Assembly (NCBI GenBank): GCA_041648735.1
Contig: JBAZOO010000016.1
Location: 19,957-83,956, forward strand
Direction of reading: 5' to 3'
DNA: 64,000 bases
Source of the DNA: JBAZOO01 sp041648735
GTDB taxonomy: Bacteria > Verrucomicrobiota > Lentisphaeria > Oligosphaerales > CAITYL01
The notes beneath the pieces are model-generated. The model did not search any database and was not told the DNA's origin. It was given only the letters and a program-made list of their open reading frames with translations. The position numbers were made by a program, and so were the translations under genes. This document shows positions 35,786 to 43,852 of this stretch, one piece after another (the first letter of the stretch is position 1; the number at the start of each line of letters is the position of its first letter).

Positions 35786-38053
35786 CTATTGCCGGGGGAT
35801 GATCTGGAGGGCCGAGATGCCGGTCCAGCCTTTTCCGGCGAGCCATTTCATCGTGACCGCGATGTCCGGCGCGGTTGCGCCCTTGAACACGATGTAGTTC
35901 ATATTCTTGGGTGTTTCGCCGGGCTTGGTCGTGGCGACGGCGTGCTTGCCGCCGTTCCATCCGTAGTCGAATGAAAAGGCGTCGGAAGGGGTGTCGCTTC
36001 CGAGCGGGGCGAGGGAGACTTCGCCCTGGACGTTGTGGATGCCCGCGCCGAGAATGACGATGACATCGTATTTCGCGTAGGGGATGCCTTTGATGACCAG
36101 GCGGGGATTCGAGACGAGATTGCCGCGCTTGAGTTTGAGGTCGTTGCCGCCAAAGCCCCAGGGTTCCCCAGTTGCGGGCTTGGCTTCGCCTTCGATGGAG
36201 AGGGTGACAGGCGAGGGGGCGCCGTCCGAGGTGATGAAGCCGGAGGCGGTTTTCACCTCCGCCGAAACGGCATTCCAGTTGCCCTGCGCTTCCGGGCCGA
36301 TGCCGGCGATGTCGTTGGCGGCGAGCGTCTGGTCGGCGCCTTCGGCGGTGACGAAGTTGATGCCGATGCTGCCGGCGACGCCAGGCGCGGCGGTGATGAT
36401 ATGCTTGGCCGTCGAGCTTGGCTTCAGGTCTTTGCCGAATGCCTTCGCCTTGACGGTGCAGGCTTTGGAGATGGCGATGGGACCCTGGTAGCGCGGCGAA
36501 TTCTCGGTGGGTTCCGAGTCGTCGGTCGTGTAGTGGATCGGTGCGCCTTCCGTGACGCAGGAGATGGTGACGGCCGCGGGTTTTGCGCCGGGGAATCCGG
36601 AGGAGACGATGTCAGGCATCTGGGTACGACCGGAATAGACGCGGATGTAGTCCACCCACATGTCGCTCTGGTTGCCGTAGCGCTCCAGGTCAATCTGCCA
36701 GCCGCTGATGCCGCCGATGGCGTAGTTGACCAGGAACCAGGTGGGCTGGGTCTTGGAGACCGGCCCGGTGGGATGGCGCAGGACTTCGCTGCCGTCGAAG
36801 TAGTAGACGGTGTCGGTCTCCGTGATCAGCAGTCCGTAGGTGTGGAAGGTCCAGGACCAGGAGGACTTGCCGCCCAAGGCCAGGGTGTCCACCACCGCGC
36901 TGTGCGGCTTGTACAGCGGATTCGGCTTGCCGTCGGCACCCTTCGGCTCATGCCAGGCGGGCTTGGGCTGACTCCAGAAATGGCTGACAATGCAGTAATT
37001 GCCGCCCGAATTCGGGTTCTTCGGCCCGTAGCCGCCATAGGCCTCAATGATGTCCAGCTCGTCGCAGCCCGCCTTTTTCACGGCCTCGTACTCCGGCGCG
37101 GCCTTGTCCATGCCAATCGTCCCTTTGGTGAGGGTCCAGAAGGCCGGCCAGGTGCCGGGCGCCGACTGGGCGACGAAGCGGCATTCAAAATAGCAGGGCG
37201 GGGTGGCGGAAACGCCGCTGCCGTCGCCGCGGATGGAGGAGAGGATGCCGCTGCGGCCCTTGGTGCCGGGCTTCTTGGACGCGTGGATGCGCAGCCAGGT
37301 CCCGGCCTGGCCGAAGGGGTCGTTTCCGCCGGCCGGGTCGGAGAAGATCCAGCCGCTGAAGTCGCCGCCGCCGGTTTTATGTGCGGGATAGCGGGCATTT
37401 TTCCCGTCGGGGGAGATGGAGAGCGGGCCGGCGAAGTCGTCGGCGAAGAGCAGCTTCAGCCCTTTGGCGGCCGGCGGGTCGGCCTTGGGAATGCCCTGGT
37501 TCCAGGCCACGCCGCCCCGGTTGAAGAGCTGGAGCTCGCAGATGTCCTGCTTCTTGCCCTCGTCCTTGGCGTGGATGCGGATGGTGATCGGGCCGTTGGG
37601 GAACTGGTCGGCGGGGAAGACGAAGCTGCCATTGCCGTCGGCGGCGAGCTTGAGGTCGGCCACCGCCGCGTCATGCCCCCACGGGCTGGGCTTGGCCGGC
37701 GGGGTGGGTGGCTCCCCGCCGGACAGGGCGCGCTTCACCCGCCGCCAGAGGCCTTCCGGCGGGGTGGGCTTGGCCGGCGGCGGCTGCTGCCAGCAGAATG
37801 CCTTGGCCTGGGTCATGCCGGGCGCCTGGAAGGTCACGGTGGTGTCGCCCTGGATCTCCGAACAGTAGGCCGGCGCGCTGACCTTGATCGCCTGGACGAA
37901 GTCAATCCCCTTGGGCGCCTTCCCGCTTTCGCCGGTGTAGAAGTCGGGGTACTCCGGGGTGGCGGTGGCGCCGGGCTTGGCCGGCTCCTGGGCGAAAAGG
38001 GCACCGGAAGCCAGGGCGCAGGCCAGGGCAAGGCCGGGAAGGCGAGTCTTCAT
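35786..38053 (-). CDS. Secreted GH16 endo-glycosidase, multidomain
   Basis: A 755-residue protein. A signal peptide of about 21 residues (MKTRLPGLALACALASGALF) is followed by the same unknown domain as in the gene at 26627 (SAPAYCSEIQGDTTVTFQAP, AKAFCWQQP). This copy has a proline-rich insertion of about 35 residues (PPPAKPTPPEGL). The GH16 domain carries CDELDIIEAYGGYG, the ExDxxE motif. After the closing strand MWVDYIRVYSGR comes a chitobiase-type C-terminal module (CHB_HEX-like, IHYTTDDSEPTENSPRYQGP), then a beta-rich carbohydrate-binding-like domain to the end (about residues 540-755). AGGAG six bases before ATG 38053 fixes the start. Endo-acting depolymerase outside the cytoplasm; specificity unknown. 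Confidence 0.88.
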   Translation of the reverse strand: MKTRLPGLALACALASGALFAQEPAKPGATATPEYPDFYTGESGKAPKGIDFVQAIKVSAPAYCSEIQGDTTVTFQAPGMTQAKAFCWQQPPPAKPTPPEGLWRRVKRALSGGEPPTPPAKPSPWGHDAAVADLKLAADGNGSFVFPADQFPNGPITIRIHAKDEGKKQDICELQLFNRGGVAWNQGIPKADPPAAKGLKLLFADDFAGPLSISPDGKNARYPAHKTGGGDFSGWIFSDPAGGNDPFGQAGTWLRIHASKKPGTKGRSGILSSIRGDGSGVSATPPCYFECRFVAQSAPGTWPAFWTLTKGTIGMDKAAPEYEAVKKAGCDELDIIEAYGGYGPKNPNSGGNYCIVSHFWSQPKPAWHEPKGADGKPNPLYKPHSAVVDTLALGGKSSWSWTFHTYGLLITETDTVYYFDGSEVLRHPTGPVSKTQPTWFLVNYAIGGISGWQIDLERYGNQSDMWVDYIRVYSGRTQMPDIVSSGFPGAKPAAVTISCVTEGAPIHYTTDDSEPTENSPRYQGPIAISKACTVKAKAFGKDLKPSSTAKHIITAAPGVAGSIGINFVTAEGADQTLAANDIAGIGPEAQGNWNAVSAEVKTASGFITSDGAPSPVTLSIEGEAKPATGEPWGFGGNDLKLKRGNLVSNPRLVIKGIPYAKYDVIVILGAGIHNVQGEVSLAPLGSDTPSDAFSFDYGWNGGKHAVATTKPGETPKNMNYIVFKGATAPDIAVTMKWLAGKGWTGISALQIIPRQ

Positions 38054-38100
38054 GGCAGTCTCCTGATTCACTGGTTTGATCTTTCGTTCCGGGTTTCGTC

Positions 38101-38300
38101 CGCGAAACAAATCCTTTAGCCTCCTTTCGCCCACGAAACACACGAAACCACACGAAAGTTTCAAATCCTCACCGCGGAGGCGCGGAGTTCGCGGAGGGTC
38201 CGACCGAAAGTTTTAATTCGTGTGGATTTGTGTAGATTCGTGGGAAAAAAACGGTTCGGGTTTTTCGTGCTGTTTCGGGTGTTTCGTGGGCTAAACTTCT
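38101..38300. repeat. Cluster of CACGAAACACACGAAA and GATTTGTG repeats
   Basis: The gap between the GH16 and pseudopilin genes contains CCCACGAAACACACGAAA-type words at 38130-38160, a GCGGAGGCGCGGAG phrase at 38173-38190, and inverted TTCGTG-GATTTGTG-ATTCGTGGG and TTTCGGGTGTTTCGTGGGC words at 38217-38292. The same family recurs at 43643-43760. No gene is seen in this stretch. Confidence 0.65.
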
Positions 38301-38314
38301 TCGCGGCCAAACGG

Positions 38315-39094
38315 TCACGGGGAATAGTTGTCGATCTTCACCCAGTCCTGCGTGAGGAACGTCTGGCACTTGGACGCCGTCTGGTACAGCTCCTGCCGGG
38401 TGCCGCTCCGGGCATGCCCGTCATAGAAGGCGTGGTTCGCCCGGTTGTTGTGGAGCAAATGGATGCGCCCCCAATAGAGGCCCGATTCCCCGACGGTGGA
38501 GAAGGCGCCGCACATGCGCGTGGGGATGCCTGGAGGGGAATAGCCGCCCATGGCGCTGTCCGCCAGCATGACGATGCTTGCCGGGTCGGGCACCGCCGCC
38601 AGATCCTGCAGGGTGACTTGGCTGCCGGCGATGGAAACGGTGCGCTCGAAATTCCAGTCGGGATGCTCCCCCCCGACTTGCCGGCGCCACAAGGCATAGC
38701 CCTGGACACCAATGTCCAGGCCGTCGTCGTAGCCCTTCAGGAAGTCTTGATAAAACGGATTGGCGGGACAGCCCAGCGCGCCGGCGCTGGAAAGGTAGTG
38801 CGGCAGGCCGGATGGCGGGAACCAACTGTCGGTCTGCTTCTCCGCGGCGACGAACGGCATCCAGGCGTGGGCATGGGCATCCGGCCGCCGCCAGCCGCTG
38901 ATGATCATCCCGTCCCAGTCGCTGGCATAGGTCTGCAGGGCGATGTGGCACTGCCGCTGGTTGCCCAGGCAGACGACCTGCTTGGCCGCGTCCTTGGCCT
39001 TTTGCAGCGCCGGCAGCAGCAGCGCCGCCAGGATCGCGATGATCGCGATCACCACCAGCAGCTCGATCAGGGTGAATTTGAAACGCCGGGTCAT
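38315..39094 (-). CDS. Type II/IV pseudopilin-like protein
   Basis: A 259-residue protein with the prepilin signature MTRRFKFTLIELLVVIAIIA continuing ILAALLLPAL, so a prepilin peptidase would cut after Lys6. The usual Gly at -1 is replaced by Lys, as is common in Lentisphaerota. The mature part contains LGNQRQCHIALQTYASDWDGM and ends near HNNRANHAFYDGHARSG, close to the H-x9-DG pattern of the large pseudopilin families of this group. Such proteins are anchored in the inner membrane by the N-terminal helix. No secretion ATPase is nearby. Its place inside the carbohydrate locus suggests a link to polysaccharide capture. The ATG at 39094 is taken because it begins the signal; upstream ATGs come from a tandem repeat. 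Confidence 0.85.
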   Translation of the reverse strand: MTRRFKFTLIELLVVIAIIAILAALLLPALQKAKDAAKQVVCLGNQRQCHIALQTYASDWDGMIISGWRRPDAHAHAWMPFVAAEKQTDSWFPPSGLPHYLSSAGALGCPANPFYQDFLKGYDDGLDIGVQGYALWRRQVGGEHPDWNFERTVSIAGSQVTLQDLAAVPDPASIVMLADSAMGGYSPPGIPTRMCGAFSTVGESGLYWGRIHLLHNNRANHAFYDGHARSGTRQELYQTASKCQTFLTQDWVKIDNYSP

Positions 39095-39173
39095 GCTATC
39101 CACCAATTGCACGAATTTCCACGGATATTTTTCCTCGGGGCCGCAAGGGCGGCCCTTGGGATCGGTCATTGAT

Positions 39174-39224
39174 CCCATGGGACCCATGGGACTCATGGGA
39201 CTCATGAGACCCATGGGACCCATG
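39174..39224. repeat. Tandem 9-bp repeat, GACYCATGR, about six copies
   Basis: Six adjacent units such as GACCCATGG and GACTCATGG, containing the palindrome CCCATGGG, lie about 80 bases upstream of the pseudopilin start. Read as protein it would give Met-Gly-Pro repeats, but codon context and lack of a ribosome site argue against translation. Copy number could vary between strains. Confidence 0.75.
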
Positions 39225-39240
39225 ACGGCGGCAGCAAAGT

Positions 39241-39266
39241 GGGTGGCACCGTCCCCGGTGCCACCC
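39241..39266. terminator. Strong hairpin after the PEP-CTERM gene
   Basis: GGGTGGCACCG, loop TCCC, CGGTGCCACCC: eleven perfect base pairs with a 4-base loop, located 75 bases beyond the stop of the PEP-CTERM gene. No T-run follows, so termination is only probable. The same arm occurs alone at 19978, so it may be a dispersed repeat rather than a dedicated terminator. Confidence 0.45.
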
Positions 39267-39311
39267 TGGCCTTTCCTTCAGACACCATCTTCCGCCCGGC
39301 GAATTTTTTGG

Positions 39312-39389
39312 CTGGACGGCAGGTCCCTGGCCGGCAGGTCTACCGCCCGGCGAAGACTGCCTGGACGGCAGGTCCCTGGCCGGCAGGTC
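39312..39389. repeat. Two perfect 29-bp direct repeats overlapping the end of the PEP-CTERM gene
   Basis: The 29-base word starting CTGGACGGCAGGTCCCTGG occurs at 39312-39340 and again, unchanged, at 39361-39389. Its 17-base core CCTGGACGGCAGGTCCC is also found at 43768-43784. The second copy lies inside the coding end of the PEP-CTERM gene, and the first touches its stop codon. Confidence 0.8.
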
Positions 39390-42015
39390 CCCGGCGCCGG
39401 CGGAGCAGGCCGACCGCGCCGAGGCAAAGCAGCGCCAAGGCCGCCGGCTCGGGCACGACGTTCAACACGCCGGTGCTGTCCGTGAAGGTGTAGGTGACGC
39501 CACCGTTGGTACCGCTCCACACCCCGTCAGTGTTGGTCAGGTTGAAGTCGTCGACCGCCACCGTGCCGAACTCGCCGGTGTAGCTGCCGGTGAAGGAGAA
39601 CAGCGTGTAGCTGCCGGGCTGGGCGGCGACGTCATAGCTGCCATAGGACACGATGTCCAGCAGGCCGCCGTAGGTCAGGCCACCGCTGGCGGCGGTGACC
39701 GTCACGTTGTCGTAGCCCGTGCCGAGGGTGGCGCCGCCGATCTCCATCTGCGTGGTGGAATCCACGGCGAGGGCCAGGGAGGCCACGGTCAGTTGTCCGG
39801 GGCTGGTGCCGGGGGCGAGCTTGCCGCCGGCCTGCACCGTCACCGCGCCGCCGATGGTGCCGGAGCCGCCGAGGGTGGCGGTGCTGGCGACGGTGACCGC
39901 GCCGGTGGCAGCGGAGTTGTCGCCATTGACCAGCAGCTTGCCGGCGTTGACCGCGGTGGGGCCGGTGTAGCTGTTGGTGCCGCCCAGGGCCCAGGTGTTC
40001 GTGCCGGACTTGGTCACGCTGGTCAGCCCCATGCCGTTGTCGGCAATGGCGCCGTTGTACTCATTGACGAGGCTGGCTGCGCTCGTGCCGGTGAGGGTCA
40101 AGCCCTGCGTCCCATTCGCAGCCGCAAACGTCGCGGCGCCGCTCATGACCAGGGCGCCGGCGCCCGAGGAGTCGAATCGTACCGTGGTGTTTACCGCCTG
40201 CTTGTAATTGCGGTCCGTGCTGTCGCCGGAACCGATATACAACACCGCGCTGGATTGATTGAAGACCCAGTTCGCGGCCGCGTTGGTGGACGCGCCGATG
40301 CTGCTGTTGCTGCCGCCGTCGGCCAGTTTGGTGACGGCATAGTAAGTGCCGTTGCCGTTGGCCGTGCTGGTCGATCCGGTGTAGCTGCTGGTGGCGTTCG
40401 CGAGAGTCACAACGTTATCCGTGGCCACTACAGTTGCCCAGTTGTTGCCGCCGCCCTGAATGCTCATAGCGGTCATGCCACCGCCGTTGTCGGTGAGCCG
40501 CGGAGCAAAATACAGCTTGTTGCTGGTCGTGCCCAGAATGAGGGTGTTCGCCGTATTGGAGTCACTGAACCCGATCGCCCCGGTATTGGTGAAGTTGATG
40601 TTGCCAGCAACTTGGGAAGCGCCGCTGCCACCCAGGCTGAAGAGCCGGTCCGTGGCCCCATTGGCATAGGTGCCGGTGTATTGCAGCTTGCCCTGGTTCA
40701 GGACGAAGTTGGCCGCGGCGTTGCTGGAAGCGCCGATGCTGCTGGCCAGGTCGCCGTTGGTCAACTTTGCGATCTGCACGGTGCTGTTGAACCAATTGGC
40801 GCCGCCGGTGATGGTCGTCACGCCCGTGTAGGTATTGGCGGTGTTGGAGAGGATCACGCTGGCGGTTGCGCCCGTCACATTGAGATTGGTGGGCAGACTG
40901 TTGACATCGCCCAGAACGCTGCTGACGGTTAAGCCACCGCTTCCGCCGCCGAGGTTGTAGGTCTGGCCGTTCGGGGTGAGGGTGCCGCTATAGGTGGCTG
41001 CTGCCGACGAGCCGAGCGACAGGTTGGCAAAGCCGGCCATGTCGATGGTTTCGGAGCTGTTGCCGGTCAGGGCGATGGCGCCCGCGGAGCCGGCGGCGAT
41101 CTTGCCGTTGGTGAGCCAGCCGGTCACGGTGCTGTAAGCCCCGGTGGCCTTCAGGATGCCGCCGCCGTTGATGGTGATGCCGCTGGTGTTGCCGACGGTG
41201 GTGGTCGAGCCAATCTCGAGGATACCGCCGGTGTTGACCGTGTAAGCGCCGGTGCCGGTGTTGGCGCCGTTGACGATCAGCGTGCCGGCGTTGACGGTGG
41301 TCGCGCCGGTGTAGCTGTTGTTGCCGCTGAGCGTCAAGGTGCTCGTCCCGGCCTTGGTCACGCTGCCGCCGCCGGTCTGCAACTCGCTGATCACGCCGCC
41401 GACGTTGAACGCACCGCTGCCGTTGCCGGTGAAAGTGAGGGCATTGGCGCTGCTGTCCGTGCCGAGCTGGATGGCGCTCTCGAGGTTGTAGGTGATCGTC
41501 TGGTTACCGTTCTTGACGGCGTTGAGGTTGACCGTGCCGGTGGCGGCGGAGAAGTTGAGGGCGTCGCCGGAGATGGTCTCGATCAGATTGGCGCCGGCGG
41601 TGGCGCTGGCCTTGCCGGTGAGCGTCAGAACCTTCAACTGCACCGCCGTCCCGCCGTTGTTGACGTTGGCGGTCTGGGTGACCGGCAATGTATTCGTGAA
41701 CGCGGTGCCGGTGCCGGTAAAGAACTGGACGGTGTCGGCATTGGTGATGAGGCTGGCGCCTTGGGCGCCCGGGGAGTTGTCCCACGTCCCCTGGGTGTTC
41801 GGCCCGCCGGTGAACCAGTCGAACGTGCCGGAGCCGGTGGTGTTGACCATCGAGTCCTGCCAGGTGTAGGTGGCGGCGTGCGCGGCGGGCAGGGCGAGGG
41901 CGGCGAGGCCGGCGGCGGCGGCCGCCAGGGTGGCGGCGGCGCGGCGGGCGGGTGGCGGAGTCGGGGTCGGGGTCGGGGTCGTGCGGCGAGTGGTGGCGGC
42001 GGTGCGTTTCCTCAT
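39340..42015 (-). CDS. PEP-CTERM surface protein with autotransporter-type beta-strand repeats
   Basis: An 891-residue exported protein. The N-terminus has a TPTPTPTPPP run from a (GGGGTC)n repeat, then a hydrophobic signal region (ALALPAAHA). The body is a long beta-helix of repeated Gly/Asn/Thr-rich strands with the autotransporter-associated signature (for example VTKAGTSTLTLSGNNSYTGA and VNAGTLIVNGANTGTGAYTV). The C-terminus is NVVPEPAALALLCLGAVGLL followed by RRRR, the PEP-CTERM sorting signal that needs an exosortase, which is not in this window. After RRRR, about 15 extra residues (GPAGQGPAVQAVFAGR) come from the repeat at 39312-39389. Likely a cell-surface or matrix protein. AGGAG nine bases before ATG 42015. 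Confidence 0.86.
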   Translation of the reverse strand: MRKRTAATTRRTTPTPTPTPPPARRAAATLAAAAAGLAALALPAAHAATYTWQDSMVNTTGSGTFDWFTGGPNTQGTWDNSPGAQGASLITNADTVQFFTGTGTAFTNTLPVTQTANVNNGGTAVQLKVLTLTGKASATAGANLIETISGDALNFSAATGTVNLNAVKNGNQTITYNLESAIQLGTDSSANALTFTGNGSGAFNVGGVISELQTGGGSVTKAGTSTLTLSGNNSYTGATTVNAGTLIVNGANTGTGAYTVNTGGILEIGSTTTVGNTSGITINGGGILKATGAYSTVTGWLTNGKIAAGSAGAIALTGNSSETIDMAGFANLSLGSSAAATYSGTLTPNGQTYNLGGGSGGLTVSSVLGDVNSLPTNLNVTGATASVILSNTANTYTGVTTITGGANWFNSTVQIAKLTNGDLASSIGASSNAAANFVLNQGKLQYTGTYANGATDRLFSLGGSGASQVAGNINFTNTGAIGFSDSNTANTLILGTTSNKLYFAPRLTDNGGGMTAMSIQGGGNNWATVVATDNVVTLANATSSYTGSTSTANGNGTYYAVTKLADGGSNSSIGASTNAAANWVFNQSSAVLYIGSGDSTDRNYKQAVNTTVRFDSSGAGALVMSGAATFAAANGTQGLTLTGTSAASLVNEYNGAIADNGMGLTSVTKSGTNTWALGGTNSYTGPTAVNAGKLLVNGDNSAATGAVTVASTATLGGSGTIGGAVTVQAGGKLAPGTSPGQLTVASLALAVDSTTQMEIGGATLGTGYDNVTVTAASGGLTYGGLLDIVSYGSYDVAAQPGSYTLFSFTGSYTGEFGTVAVDDFNLTNTDGVWSGTNGGVTYTFTDSTGVLNVVPEPAALALLCLGAVGLLRRRRGPAGQGPAVQAVFAGR

Positions 42016-42364
42016 CGGCTGGGCTCCTCTTTCTCTTTTGCCTTCTGCTTCCGCGGGTTCCTGGGCGGGCGGCCGGCTGGCGCCGGGACCGCGCTTTTGG
42101 ACAGGTGCCTAAATAAAGCGTCGGAATCCCGGCGGTGCAAGCCAGAAAATGCGCAATCTTTTTAGATTTTGCGCAATCCGGCGGTAGAATATGACGGGTT
42201 CAGCGCCGTTGCGAAGCTTCGCCACGACGGCACGAAGGGCACGAAGCCTAGGCGAAGCGATTTCCCCACAAAGGCGGCGCGAAACGGCGCCCATGGACAA
42301 AAACAGGGTCCGGTTTTTTGATTTACGTTGATTTGTGGGGGAAAAAATCCAAGGAGGCCGCCCC
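42016..42364. promoter_or_regulatory. Divergent control region with an operator-like palindrome
   Basis: No gene is seen in these 349 bases between the PEP-CTERM gene and the AraC-type regulator. TGCGCAA (42150-42156) and TTGCGCA (42169-42175) are perfect inverted arms 19 bp apart, suitable for a dimeric regulator. A possible -10 TAGAAT follows at 42185. The rest holds dispersed words (CACGACGGCACGAAGGGCACG near 42222, GATTTGTGGGGG near 42333). Confidence 0.45.
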
Positions 42365-43510
42365 ATGCGCTTTGCCTATGTCACGGAACCGGCGGAAAGC
42401 TACTATCGTGGGATCTTGAAGGGGATTCTCCACTTCGTCACCGCCCAGGGCGGCCTGGGCCTGGAGCCGTGCGTGGTCTGGTGTGGCGCGGCGGACGTCC
42501 TGCCGGCGCTGGACGCCGCCGGGTATGACGGCCTGATCCTGGGCACGTTCTGGGAGACTTCCCCGCAGGCCCGGCGCCTGGCCACGCCGGTGGTGAGCGT
42601 TTCCAACACCCATCTGGAGACGCCCTTCGCCAAAGTGGTCACGGATGACCGCGAGATCGGCGCCGCCGGAGCCCGGCACCTGCTGGCCAAGGGCTATCGC
42701 CATCTCGCCTTCTGGGGCCACGACTGGCTCTTCAGCCGGCAGCGCTGGGACGGGTTTGCGGCGGCGGCGGCGGCGGCCCTGGGCCCGGAGTGCCGTCCCG
42801 GGCGGCTCCGGCTCCGGGGCAACGGCAACGGCGGCGCCAAACGCTGGCTGGGCCGGCTGCCGCGGCCGCTGGGGCTGATGGCGGAGGGCGACGACGTGGC
42901 GGCGGCCGCCATCAACCTGGCCAACGAACTGGGCTGGCGCGTCCCCGAGGACCTGGCGGTCATCGGCGTCAATGACGACGAGCTGTTCTGCGAGCTGGTC
43001 CACCCGACCCTTTCCAGCGTCTCCCTTCAGTTGGAACGCATTGGGTTCCTGGCCGCCGAGCGCCTCCTGCAACTGGTCAGAGGCGAGGAAATCCCGCGGG
43101 TGACGCTGGTGCCGCCGGGCCCGCTGGTCCAGCGCCAATCCACCGCCGGGATCGTGGCCGGCGACCCGCGGGTCGCCCAGGCGGTGCGGTTCATGGAAGA
43201 GAAGTTGGCCGGCGGCGGCGACGTGAATGCGGCGGCCCGGGCGGCGGGCTTGTCGCGGCGCATGCTGGAGCTGCGCTTCAAGGCCGCCCTGGGGCAGACG
43301 CCGCACGACGTGCTGGCGCGCCTCAGGCTTGACCGGGCCAAGGAGCTGCTGGCCACGACCGCCTTTGCGCTCAAGCAGGTCGCCGCGCTCTGCGGCTTCA
43401 GCGGCGCCGTCAGTTTCAGCCAGGCCTTCCGCCATGGCGTCGGCCAAGCCCCGAGCGCCTACCGCCAGCAGTTCCGCGCCAAGCCGCCCGCGAAACCCGG
43501 GGCGCCGTGA
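42365..43510 (+). CDS. AraC-family regulator with LacI/PBP1-like sensor (XylR-like)
   Basis: A 381-residue regulator. Residues 1-265 form a periplasmic-binding-protein-type sugar sensor (RFAYVTEPAESYYRGILKGI, DGLILGTFWETS, PEDLAVIGVNDDELFCELVH). The C-terminal 100 residues are two AraC helix-turn-helix motifs (NAAARAAGLSRRMLELRFKA, QVAALCGFSGAVSFSQAFRH). This is the XylR layout, which activates catabolic genes when a sugar binds. AAGGAGG seven bases before ATG 42365 is the clearest ribosome site in the locus. It is the only plus-strand gene in the 30-kb carbohydrate block and is the probable local activator of both flanking minus-strand groups. The inducer sugar is unknown. Confidence 0.9.
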   Translation: MRFAYVTEPAESYYRGILKGILHFVTAQGGLGLEPCVVWCGAADVLPALDAAGYDGLILGTFWETSPQARRLATPVVSVSNTHLETPFAKVVTDDREIGAAGARHLLAKGYRHLAFWGHDWLFSRQRWDGFAAAAAAALGPECRPGRLRLRGNGNGGAKRWLGRLPRPLGLMAEGDDVAAAAINLANELGWRVPEDLAVIGVNDDELFCELVHPTLSSVSLQLERIGFLAAERLLQLVRGEEIPRVTLVPPGPLVQRQSTAGIVAGDPRVAQAVRFMEEKLAGGGDVNAAARAAGLSRRMLELRFKAALGQTPHDVLARLRLDRAKELLATTAFALKQVAALCGFSGAVSFSQAFRHGVGQAPSAYRQQFRAKPPAKPGAP

Positions 43511-43852
43511 CGGGAAGCGAACCGGCGTGGCCGCGAACTGTTTTTCCCCCACTGCGCCGCGGAGCGGCGGTTGCCGATCGGCCGGATGTGGTGGCGGCGT
43601 TTTTCTCCTGTCCCTAAGCTCATTTTACGCGAAGATTTTTTTGGCCCACAAATCCACACCAGCCTTTTCCCCACGAAACACACGAAACAGCACGAAAGCT
43701 TTGTTTTTTTTTCGTGTGTTTCGTGGGCTAAAAAAGGGTCGGAGTTTTTCGTGGGCTAAAGGGATCGCCTGGACGGCAGGTCCCACACTGAAGTGTGAAC
43801 TCCAACCCGAGCCAGACCGGACAACGCGCGTACGGGAACGCGAACCGCCGCG
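43511..43852. repeat. Gene-free gap with an 18-bp perfect inverted repeat and dispersed elements
   Basis: Between two convergent genes, CCCACGAAACACACGAAA (43670-43687) and its exact reverse complement (43710-43727) form a hairpin around a T-rich loop. This is a plausible bidirectional terminator. Further on are CGTGGGCTAAA words, the CCTGGACGGCAGGTCCC core (43768-43784) and CTGAAGTGTGAACTCC (43788-43803), which is similar to the element at 58723. No gene is seen. Confidence 0.6.

Noticed and set aside
39095..39223. Longer pseudopilin beginning in the ATGGGACCC repeat
   Set aside because: It would bury the prepilin signal behind about 40 residues of Met-Gly-Pro repeats; the signal must be near the N-terminus.
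39174..39389. CRISPR array
   Set aside because: The repeats are either adjacent 9-base units without spacers or only two 29-base copies; no cas gene is present.
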